From Deltaproteobacteria bacterium (lineage in GTDB: Bacteria > Desulfobacterota > Desulfarculia > Adiutricales > Adiutricaceae), in assembly GCA_031257955.1 (NCBI GenBank), contig JAIRNQ010000288.1, forward strand, positions 1 to 11,788: a DNA stretch of 11,788 nt. Reading direction: 5' to 3'. Made by a program: the position numbers and the translations under genes. Below, piece after piece: positions 5,685-11,788 of this stretch (its first letter is position 1; each line of letters begins with the position of its first letter). The notes under the pieces are model-generated. The model made no database searches. It was not told where the DNA came from and was given only the letters and a program-made list of their open reading frames with translations.

Positions 5685-6659
5685 ATGACCATGGTAAGCA
5701 TGAAACAGCTTCTGGAAGCCGGCGTCCATTTCGGACACCAGACCAGGCGCTGGAACCCTAAGATGAAACCGTACATCTTTGGGGCCCGCAACGGAATTTA
5801 CATCATCGACCTTCAAAAGACGGTCCAGCTTTTCAAGACGGCCTACAACTTCGTGGTCGACACGGTCTCCCAAGGCCGGAGCGTACTGTTCGTCGGCACG
5901 AAAAAACAGGCCGCCGAAGCCATCCAGGACGAGGCCAAGAGGGCCGGGATGTTTTACATCAACTCCAGGTGGCTGGGCGGCACCCTGACCAACTTCGTCA
6001 CCATCAAGAAAAGCATCGAACGCCTCAACAAGCTTGAGGAAATGAAGGCCGACGGTAGCATAAACCAGTACTACAAGAAAGAGATCATCCAACTGGAAAA
6101 CCAGATGGACAAGCTGCGCAAGAACTTGGGCGGCATCAAGGAGATGGATCGCTTGCCCGGCGCCATCTTCGTCATCGATCCCAGACGCGAAAACATCGCC
6201 ACCGCCGAGGCCAGACGCTTGGGCATCCCGGTCGTGGCCGTGGTCGACACCAACTGCGATCCCGACGAGGTCGATTACATCATCCCCGGCAACGACGACG
6301 CCATCAGGGCCATCAAGCTCATGGCCTCCAAGATGGCTGACGCTTGCCTGCTGGGCCGCTCCCGTTACGAGGAACAGAACCGGGGCGGGGCCGAAGCCCC
6401 CGACAAGGGCGATCTGGCGCCGCTGGATCGGGCCGGCCTGGTGGTCGAGATGAAGAACCCCAAAGCCCAGGCCGCTCCCCAGCCGGTGCCCGCGGCCGCG
6501 GCGGCCGAGCCCACCTTGGCCGAGCCCACTTTGGCCGAGAAGGAGCCCGAACCCAAGCCCATTGAGTCGGCCAGTGTGCCGGCGGGCGAGTCGGCGGACG
6601 CTTCGGCGGCCGAGTCGGCAGACATTCTCGACGACGGGGACGATTCGGCCCTGCTCTAG
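5685..6659 (+). CDS. rpsB: 30S ribosomal protein S2
   Basis: S2 sits on the small-subunit head-body junction and is needed for S1 binding and initiation. The product has 324 aa. Residues 1-232 match the family throughout: QLLEAGVHFGHQTRRWNPKM near the start, VLFVGTKKQA (67-76), RWLGGTLTNF (95-104), the coiled-coil part around 108-150, DRLPGAIFVIDPRREN (155-170), AVVDTNCDPD (185-194) and IPGNDDAIRAI (200-210). The remaining roughly 90 residues form an unusual tail, rich in Ala, Pro and Glu and ending in acidic DILDDGDDSALL. The usual length is about 240-260. The start at 5685 is chosen because AAGGAG (5673-5678) lies six bases before it and the family N-terminus begins here; a frame extending back to 5586 adds unrelated residues. 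First gene of the rpsB-tsf-pyrH-frr cluster. Confidence 0.97.
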   Translation: MTMVSMKQLLEAGVHFGHQTRRWNPKMKPYIFGARNGIYIIDLQKTVQLFKTAYNFVVDTVSQGRSVLFVGTKKQAAEAIQDEAKRAGMFYINSRWLGGTLTNFVTIKKSIERLNKLEEMKADGSINQYYKKEIIQLENQMDKLRKNLGGIKEMDRLPGAIFVIDPRRENIATAEARRLGIPVVAVVDTNCDPDEVDYIIPGNDDAIRAIKLMASKMADACLLGRSRYEEQNRGGAEAPDKGDLAPLDRAGLVVEMKNPKAQAAPQPVPAAAAAEPTLAEPTLAEKEPEPKPIESASVPAGESADASAAESADILDDGDDSALL

Positions 6660-6672
6660 GGTATTTTGGGGT

Positions 6673-6753
6673 CCCGCCGACGGCGGGGCCATACGGGTTT
6701 TAAGCCCCAAGGTCGGGGCCGCGGATTTAGCGGCCCCCAAGGGGCGATTTTTT
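6673..6753 (+). terminator. rpsB-tsf spacer hairpins, possible attenuator
   Basis: Two hairpins lie in the 153-bp spacer: CCCGCC-GAC-GGCGGG (6673-6687) and GGGGCCGC-N7-GCGGCCCC (6715-6737). A TTTTTT run at 6748-6753 comes ten bases after the second stem. The gap makes full intrinsic termination doubtful. Partial termination or mRNA processing that lowers tsf relative to rpsB would fit, but this is inferred. Confidence 0.4.
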
Positions 6754-6812
6754 CGCGGGCCGGGCCCTTGGCCCTTTGGGGCGGGGCGCGGCCGTGTTTG
6801 GAGAATAGGAAA

Positions 6813-7748
6813 ATGAATATCACTTCCCAGATGGTGAAGACTTTAAGGGACAAAACCAACGCCGGAATGATGGACTGCAAGAAAGCCCTAACCGAGTGCG
6901 GGGGCGACATCGACAAGTCGGTAGACTGGCTGCGCCAGAAGGGCCTCATGACCGCCCGCAAGCGGGCCGGCCGGGCTACCCGCGAGGGGCTGGTTTTGAC
7001 CAAAATCACCGGGGACGGCAAGGTTGGGGCCGTGGTGGAACTTAACAGCGAGACCGACTTTGTCTCGAAGATGGACTCTTTCCGGGAGATCACCGAGTCC
7101 TTGGTCGATTACTTGGCCACCGCCCCCCAGGCCCCGGAAAACGTCGAGGCCCTTTTGAAGGCCAAGTGCCCCAAGTGCGGCGAGGAGTTTGGCGAGGTCA
7201 TCAACCGGGCCGTGGGCACAACCGGCGAGGTCATAAGGCTCAGGCGCTTTAAGGTCATAAAGGCCGGACCCAATGGTCTGGTACACGGCTACGTTCACGC
7301 CGGCGGCCGTTTGGGCGTTTTGGTGGAGCTGGAAGTGGAAAAGCCCGGACCGGCCGCGGACGATCTGGCCCATAACCTGGCCATGCACGTGGCCGCCATA
7401 AACCCCATGGCCATCAAGATCGAGCACCTGCCGGAGGATTTTGTGGCCAAGGAGAGGGCCGTCCACGAGGCCAAGAGCAAAGAGGAACTTGAAGCCAAGG
7501 CCCAGAAGAGCCCCGGCAAGGCCCCCAAGAACATCGAGGGCCTACTGGCCAACATGGTCAACGGCAAGATGAAGAAATCCTTCACCGAGTTGGTACTCCT
7601 GGAGCAAGCTTACGTGAAAGATCCGGCCAAGACCGTCGCCGCCCTTATAAGCGAAGCCGGCAAAGAACTTGGAAAAATCGAGGTCTTGTCCTTCGCCCGC
7701 TTCCAGCTGGGCGAAGAGATAGAGGGCGAGAACGCTTCCGAGGAATAA
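6813..7748 (+). CDS. tsf: Translation elongation factor Ts
   Basis: EF-Ts is the cytoplasmic guanine-nucleotide exchange factor for EF-Tu. The product has 311 aa. The N-terminal UBA-like domain covers about 1-55, with LRDKTNAGMMDCKKAL (11-26) and the WLRQKG segment. The core follows with NSETDFV (78-84), whose Asp and Phe insert next to the EF-Tu nucleotide site. GYVHAGGRLGVLVEL (159-173) and HVAAINPMAI (192-201) mark the subdomains, and the C-terminal module with the paired helix region (205-260) closes it. Odd feature: CPKCGEEF at 119-126 forms a single CxxC knuckle where the family normally has a short turn. The ATG at 6813 has GGAG nine bases upstream; the frame extends further back to 6666, but that part is GC-rich spacer with no homology. 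Second gene of the operon. Confidence 0.97.
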   Translation: MNITSQMVKTLRDKTNAGMMDCKKALTECGGDIDKSVDWLRQKGLMTARKRAGRATREGLVLTKITGDGKVGAVVELNSETDFVSKMDSFREITESLVDYLATAPQAPENVEALLKAKCPKCGEEFGEVINRAVGTTGEVIRLRRFKVIKAGPNGLVHGYVHAGGRLGVLVELEVEKPGPAADDLAHNLAMHVAAINPMAIKIEHLPEDFVAKERAVHEAKSKEELEAKAQKSPGKAPKNIEGLLANMVNGKMKKSFTELVLLEQAYVKDPAKTVAALISEAGKELGKIEVLSFARFQLGEEIEGENASEE

Positions 7749-7756
7749 CCCAAACT

Positions 7757-7781
7757 GGGCGGGACCCAAAAGGTCCCGCCC
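7757..7781 (+). other. Perfect 10-bp hairpin between tsf and pyrH
   Basis: GGGCGGGACC (7757-7766), loop CAAAA, GGTCCCGCCC (7772-7781). It occupies most of the 45-bp spacer and ends 12 bases before the pyrH ATG. There is no T-tract. It could protect the upstream message from 3' decay or limit access to the pyrH start. Confidence 0.65.
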
Positions 7782-7793
7782 GGGACAACCCCC

Positions 7794-8513
7794 ATGCCTT
7801 ACCGATATAAGACGGTCCTATTAAAGATCTCCGGGGAGGCCCTGCAGGGCCCGACCGCCTTTGGTCTCGACCCCGACACCGTCGACGACATAGCCTCCCA
7901 AATCGCCGAAGTCTGCCGTGAGGGCATCCGCCTGGGACTGGTCATCGGCGGTGGCAACATCTTCAGGGGCCAGGCCCTGGCCGAAAGGGGCCTCAACCGG
8001 GTGACCGGCGATCACATGGGCATGTTAGCCACGGTCATAAACGCCTTGGCCATGCAAGACGCCCTGGAACGCCAAGGACTGGAAACCCGGGTTCAGGGCG
8101 CCATCAGGATGGTCGAATTCTGTGAGCCTTTCATCAGGCGCCGGGCCATAAGGCATTTGGAAAAGGGCCGGGTGGTTATTTTCGCCGCCGGCACCGGCAA
8201 CCCCTACCTCACCACCGACACGGCCGCCGTGTTGAGGGCCAGCGAGATCGGGGCCGACGTGATTTTGAAGGGCACCATGGTCGACGGCATTTACGACTGC
8301 GACCCCAAGAAAAACAAAGAGGCCAAGCTTTACGAACAGATCAATTACATGGACGTCATCAAACTGAGACTGAGGGTCATGGACACTACGGCCATTTCCC
8401 TGGCCATGGAAAACAAAATTCCCACCATCGTTTTTAACTTGCAGATTAAGGGCAACATCAAAAAAACCGTTTTGGGCGAGCCCATAGGCACTTTGGTCTC
8501 CGACCAAGCCTAG
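7794..8513 (+). CDS. pyrH: UMP kinase
   Basis: Uridylate kinase transfers phosphate from ATP to UMP to give UDP, feeding all pyrimidine nucleotides. In bacteria it is a cytoplasmic hexamer of the amino-acid-kinase fold. The product is 239 aa, the normal family length. Visible signatures: LLKISGEAL (9-17) for phosphate binding, VIGGGNIFRG (50-59), GDHMGMLAT (72-80), AAGTGNPYLTTDTAA (131-145) for UMP and ATP contacts, DGIYDCDPKK (164-173), and MDTTAISLAMENKIP (196-210). All key residues appear intact. The ATG at 7794 follows a strong hairpin. The only Shine-Dalgarno-like bases are GGGA (7782-7785), so initiation may depend on coupling with tsf. The rpsB-tsf-pyrH-frr order is widely conserved. 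Confidence 0.97.
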   Translation: MPYRYKTVLLKISGEALQGPTAFGLDPDTVDDIASQIAEVCREGIRLGLVIGGGNIFRGQALAERGLNRVTGDHMGMLATVINALAMQDALERQGLETRVQGAIRMVEFCEPFIRRRAIRHLEKGRVVIFAAGTGNPYLTTDTAAVLRASEIGADVILKGTMVDGIYDCDPKKNKEAKLYEQINYMDVIKLRLRVMDTTAISLAMENKIPTIVFNLQIKGNIKKTVLGEPIGTLVSDQA

Positions 8514-8590
8514 CCGGCGGGCCCCGACCGCCTTTCGGCCGACTGACTGGCCTGCCGACTGATCGGCCTACCGGTTGGCCCACTGGCCGT

Positions 8591-8638
8591 CCCAACCGTC
8601 CGGTTGGGCAGCGGTTTGAATTTTGGCCCGTTTGGGCC
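8591..8638 (+). other. pyrH-frr spacer with two hairpins
   Basis: The 180-bp spacer is rich in GGCC and CCGACTG-like words. CCCAACC-GTCC-GGTTGGG (8591-8608) and GGCCC-GTTT-GGGCC (8625-8638) can each fold. Only a weak T-rich stretch follows the first. No promoter for frr is evident, so co-transcription with pyrH is likely. Confidence 0.5.
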
Positions 8639-8693
8639 TAGAATTATCCAAAATTCGCAAACGGCCGCTATCGACGCGGCACGGGTTAGCTAT

Positions 8694-9251
8694 ATGACAG
8701 AAGACGTTTTCGAGGACCTTAAGTCCCGCATGGAAAAGACCCTGGAATCCCTGGGCCGCGATTTTAAAAAGCTTCGGACGGGACGGGCCACCCCGGCCCT
8801 CTTGGACAACCTGAAGGCCAATTATTACGGCAACCCCACCCCCCTGGCCCAGATGGCCTCGGTCACCGCCCCGGAGGCCAGGCTATTGGTCATCCAACCC
8901 TGGGACGCCTCGGCCATAACAGAGATCGAAAAGGTTATCCTCAAAAGCGAGCTGGGCCTCACCCCCCAAAGCGACGGCAAGGTCATTCGCATAAACGTGC
9001 CGCCCCTTAGCCAGGAAAGGCGCAAGGAACTGGCCAAGCTGGTCAAGAAAAACGCCGAGGAGGCCAAGGTGGCCATCCGGGCCATCCGCCGGGAGGCCAA
9101 CGAGACCTTGAAGGAACGCAAGAAAGCCAAGGATATTGGCGAAGACGATCTGGCCAAGGCGGAGACGCAGGTACAGAAGATCACCGACGGTTACGTCGAA
9201 AAGGTGGACAAAGCGGCGGCGGCCAAGGACAAAGAAATTCTGGAATTCTAA
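8694..9251 (+). CDS. frr: Ribosome recycling factor
   Basis: RRF works with EF-G to split the post-termination ribosome. The product is 185 aa when started at 8694, exactly the usual family length. The three-helix bundle contains LRTGRATPALLDNL (27-40), VIRINVPPLSQERRKEL (97-113) and VAIRAIRREAN (126-136), which includes the conserved Arg of the tRNA-mimicking arm. The small domain runs from YYGNPTPL (44-51) through IQPWD to about 103. The frame is open back to a TTG at 8604, but the 30 extra residues have no match to the family. The chosen ATG has only a weak GGG about nine bases upstream. Fourth gene of the operon; the spacer to the next gene is 57 bp. Confidence 0.96.
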   Translation: MTEDVFEDLKSRMEKTLESLGRDFKKLRTGRATPALLDNLKANYYGNPTPLAQMASVTAPEARLLVIQPWDASAITEIEKVILKSELGLTPQSDGKVIRINVPPLSQERRKELAKLVKKNAEEAKVAIRAIRREANETLKERKKAKDIGEDDLAKAETQVQKITDGYVEKVDKAAAAKDKEILEF

Positions 9252-9308
9252 CACCCGACTCCCCGCCCGTTCGACCGGCCGGCTTTTCCGGCCAACCCTA
9301 GGGGCAAG

Positions 9309-11732
9309 ATGAAATCAAGTCGCCCGGGGCTAAGACCGGCCCAACTGACGGTCATCTACGCGTTGGCCGCGGTGTTGACACTCATAAACCAAGCCGACGG
9401 TTTGGCCGGCTGGCTCGACGATCTGGCCCGTTCCGGGCAAAGCCGTTTTCACTCATGGACCTTGGAGCTGGCCGACGACGTGCGTTCGGCATCGGCCCGG
9501 ACCGGCCTTTCGGCGGTCTCCCGGGGCGAGTCCAAAATCTTGGAGGCCATGACCCCCAAGTGGGAGATTGGCCGCCTCTCCGGCGGCGACGGTTCCGCCG
9601 CCGAAGCCGAGCCATCGGGCTCTGACCCAAGCCAAGCAACAAGCCAAGCCCCAAGCCAAACCATTGCCGACGACGGGTCGGCCACTCTGGTGGCCATGGC
9701 CCCGAGGCCCCAGGGCCCCGCCGGCGGAGCGCCCCCCGAGGCGGCCGTCCCGGAGACCGTATCGGACGCGGCCATATCGGTCAGCCTCGCCAACTCCCCT
9801 CCCCCTTCGGCCAACGGCCAGGCCGAGAACCCCGATTCCGGCGCGCCGGCCAATCCCCCGACCATTTACGACCAAGATCTTCAGGCCCTGGCCATACCCC
9901 TTAAGCCCCAGACCGAGAGGGTCGGCTTTAAGAGCGACGCGCCGATAGAGCGGGTCTTCCTGACCGGCGACTCGATGATGATCGAAGGCATCGGGCCGCC
10001 CCTGGAGCGCTATTTTAAGGCCATCGAGGGCATCGAGGTTAGCCGCAAGGGCCAGTACTCGACGGGCTTGTGCCGGCTGGATTACTTCGACTGGCCCGGT
10101 TTTTTCCAAACCCAACTGGCCGAACGGAAGCCGGATCTGGTGATCATCACCTTGGGGGCCAACGACACCCAGGACATAGTGCTGCCGGACCGCAAGCGCC
10201 ATATAGTCGCGACCGAGGGTTGGAACGGGGCCTACGCCGAACGGGTCGAAAAAATGATCCGCTTGGCCGCCGAGGCCCAGGCCCGGATCCTCTGGCTGGG
10301 TCTGCCTATCATGGGAAGGGAACCCTATAATTCCCGGGTCCAAAATCTTAACGCCGTAACCAAGAAAGTCTGCGATAGGGAAGAGAACTGCCTCTTTTGG
10401 GACGCCAGCGCCTCGCTCACCGACAAAAACGGCAAGTACGGGGCCTTCGTTACCGTAAAGGACGGGCGCCACGTCAAAGTCCGGGCCAAGGACTCCATCC
10501 ACCTGACCGACGAGGGCGGCAAGCAAATGCTCGCCGATCTCCTGGACGACAGCCCCTACCTCAGCCCCGAGAGCCTCAAAAACCCGACCCTGGCCATGGC
10601 CGCCGCGCGGGCCGAGCCGGCCGCAGAATCGGCCGGCCAAGCCGACCCCGCCCAAGAATCGCCCGGCCAAGTCGCTCTCGCCCAAGAATCGGCCGGCCAA
10701 AATACCGCCAGTTTGGTCCCGCCGCCGGCGCCGTCGGCGGCCGATATGGCCGGGGCGGCCAGCGGGCTGGTCAGGCCCGAGGCCCCAAAGCCGGTAATCT
10801 CCGTTAGCCTGGGCTCGACCGGAAGTTCCAGGGTGGTCGGTACCCTTAGCCCGGCGGCCGGGCAGGCGGCGGAAACGGTTGCCGACGGAGCCGCGGACGA
10901 AGCTCTGCCGGCCAGACTCCCGGCGCCCGGGGCGGCCCCTTATGGGCCCTTCGTTTTGACCGAGGTGGCCGTATCCTCCGAGCATATGGGCCAGGGCGCG
11001 TATTTGGCCGCCGTGCCCCGCGAACCGGTTGAGGAAAAACTTCCGGCCGTGGTTTTGCTTCACGGGGCCGAGGGCGACCAGAACTATTTCTCCAGGGGCT
11101 TGGGAAAAGAACTGTTGGAACTGGCCACCCGCCAGGGGCTGATTTTTATCATGCCCAACGGCGGCCCCTTCGGCTGGTACCTAGACAGTCCCCTTAAGGC
11201 CGAAAGCCAAATGGCCACCCACGTTATGGAAGAGGTCTTGTCCGACGCCTTGGCCCGACACCCCATCGACCCGGAAAGAATGGCCATCCTGGGCATCTCC
11301 ATGGGCGGGCACGGGGCCTTAACCCTGGCCCTCAATAACCCGGGACGCTTTAAGGCCGTCTCCATCCTTTCGGCCGTGATAGATCTGGAAAGCCACAGAT
11401 CGGACTCGGGATTGGACCGCTACCTAAAGCTCCACGAGATCCTGGGGCCGGCCAGTCTGGCCCGGGACGTTTGGCGCGATCACTCGGCCTATTACCTGAC
11501 CCGCAAAAAATCGGCCTCCTTAAGCGACGTGCCCATTCTCATGTCCGTGGGTCTTAGCGACAAGCTCTGCTTGGCCGAAAACCGGCAGTACGACCGACTC
11601 TTGACCGATCTGGGTCTCAAACACTGGTACCAGGAACGCTCGGGCGGGCACGACTGGGTTTTTTGGAAAAACGAATTCCCGACCCACCTGGCCTTCCTGG
11701 CCGAACGGCTTTACGGGCCGGGGACCCCCTAG
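9309..11732 (+). CDS. Membrane-anchored SGNH hydrolase (DUF459-like) fused to an esterase-type alpha/beta hydrolase
   Basis: An 807-aa two-enzyme protein. Residues 12-27 form an uncleaved signal anchor or signal peptide, so the bulk probably lies in the periplasm. After an Ala/Pro/Ser-rich linker, an SGNH domain (about 213-415) shows FLTGDSMM (S222), LGAND (282-286) and DSIHL (D395, H398), the Ser, Asn and Asp/His blocks of the fold. The pattern fits DUF459-like proteins, often near MBOAT O-acyltransferases. A second linker (about 420-540) has AQES(A/P)GQ repeats. The C-terminal domain (about 548-803) resembles esterase D or Ag85-like enzymes: oxyanion HG (585-586), nucleophile GISMGGHG (S664), D751 in VGLSDKL and H781 in GGHDW. 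All catalytic residues look present, so it may move or remove acyl groups on an envelope polymer; the substrate is unknown. ATG at 9309 has AGGGG five bases upstream. It follows frr by 57 bp, with no promoter seen between. Confidence 0.85.
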   Translation: MKSSRPGLRPAQLTVIYALAAVLTLINQADGLAGWLDDLARSGQSRFHSWTLELADDVRSASARTGLSAVSRGESKILEAMTPKWEIGRLSGGDGSAAEAEPSGSDPSQATSQAPSQTIADDGSATLVAMAPRPQGPAGGAPPEAAVPETVSDAAISVSLANSPPPSANGQAENPDSGAPANPPTIYDQDLQALAIPLKPQTERVGFKSDAPIERVFLTGDSMMIEGIGPPLERYFKAIEGIEVSRKGQYSTGLCRLDYFDWPGFFQTQLAERKPDLVIITLGANDTQDIVLPDRKRHIVATEGWNGAYAERVEKMIRLAAEAQARILWLGLPIMGREPYNSRVQNLNAVTKKVCDREENCLFWDASASLTDKNGKYGAFVTVKDGRHVKVRAKDSIHLTDEGGKQMLADLLDDSPYLSPESLKNPTLAMAAARAEPAAESAGQADPAQESPGQVALAQESAGQNTASLVPPPAPSAADMAGAASGLVRPEAPKPVISVSLGSTGSSRVVGTLSPAAGQAAETVADGAADEALPARLPAPGAAPYGPFVLTEVAVSSEHMGQGAYLAAVPREPVEEKLPAVVLLHGAEGDQNYFSRGLGKELLELATRQGLIFIMPNGGPFGWYLDSPLKAESQMATHVMEEVLSDALARHPIDPERMAILGISMGGHGALTLALNNPGRFKAVSILSAVIDLESHRSDSGLDRYLKLHEILGPASLARDVWRDHSAYYLTRKKSASLSDVPILMSVGLSDKLCLAENRQYDRLLTDLGLKHWYQERSGGHDWVFWKNEFPTHLAFLAERLYGPGTP

Positions 11733-11788
11733 GACCCCTAAGCCCCGTGAACCACCTGGCCTTCCTGGCCGAACGGCTTTACGGGCCG
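11684..11788. repeat. 68-bp-period duplication of the 3' end of the hydrolase gene
   Basis: The 37 bases at 11684-11720, encoding the last residues (HLAFLAERLYGP), recur exactly at 11752-11788, after the stop codon at 11730-11732. The second copy continues to the window edge, so more units may follow. Confidence 0.9.

Noticed and set aside
5664..6740. Long minus-strand frame opposite rpsB
   Set aside because: Antisense shadow of a certain ribosomal protein gene; long open shadows are expected at high GC.
6748..6753. Clear intrinsic terminator between rpsB and tsf
   Set aside because: The T-run is separated from the best stem by ten bases, so it is listed only as a possible attenuator.
9453..11063. 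536-codon minus-strand frame opposite the hydrolase
   Set aside because: Gly/Arg-rich shadow with no recognisable motif, while the plus strand shows two full catalytic domains.

Overview
The window reads as bacterial chromosome from a GC-rich anaerobe, most likely a member of the Desulfobacterota (former Deltaproteobacteria). The support is an NrfH-type tetraheme quinol dehydrogenase, a Crp/Fnr regulator of the type common in anaerobes, the rpsB-tsf-pyrH-frr order, and a DUF459-like SGNH hydrolase. No rRNA or other decisive marker is present, so placement below phylum is not justified.

Left part (1-2110, minus strand): an nrfH-like gene lies downstream of a crp/fnr-type regulator gene that starts with TTG and has a near-consensus sigma70 promoter overlapped by an inverted repeat. 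The 569-bp gap between them holds an AT-rich segment with an Fnr/Crp-style palindrome (two 8-bp arms, 4-bp spacer), a perfect 12-bp inverted repeat and a 36-37-bp minisatellite. This suggests local control of a respiratory electron-transfer gene by the neighbouring regulator. No nrfA start is visible in the 171 bp beyond nrfH.

Middle part (about 2460-4900): an island much richer in AT than its surroundings. It carries, on the minus strand, a 30-codon small ORF overlapping (ATGA) a 571-aa ATPase with a C-terminal PD-(D/E)XK-like nuclease domain. The usual catalytic Glu of that domain is Lys. The island is bounded on the right by a broken IS4-type transposase 3' end, and on the left by a short unrecognised coding remnant. 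It looks like acquired DNA.

Right part (5390-11788, plus strand): a probable sigma70 promoter and structured leader precede rpsB (with a long acidic/Ala-Pro tail), tsf, pyrH and frr. These are core genes for translation (S2, EF-Ts, ribosome recycling factor) and pyrimidine nucleotide synthesis (UMP kinase), separated by GC-rich spacers with strong hairpins. Directly after frr, where many bacteria have uppS/cdsA, comes an 807-aa membrane-anchored protein joining an SGNH hydrolase domain to an esterase-D/Ag85-like alpha/beta hydrolase domain through Ala/Pro-rich linkers. Its 3' end is repeated just after the stop codon, with a 68-bp period that runs off the window.

A recurring trait is that nearly every larger gap holds its own GC-rich tandem repeat with a different unit (10, 36-37, 53, 33-34 and 68 bp), rich in GGCC.
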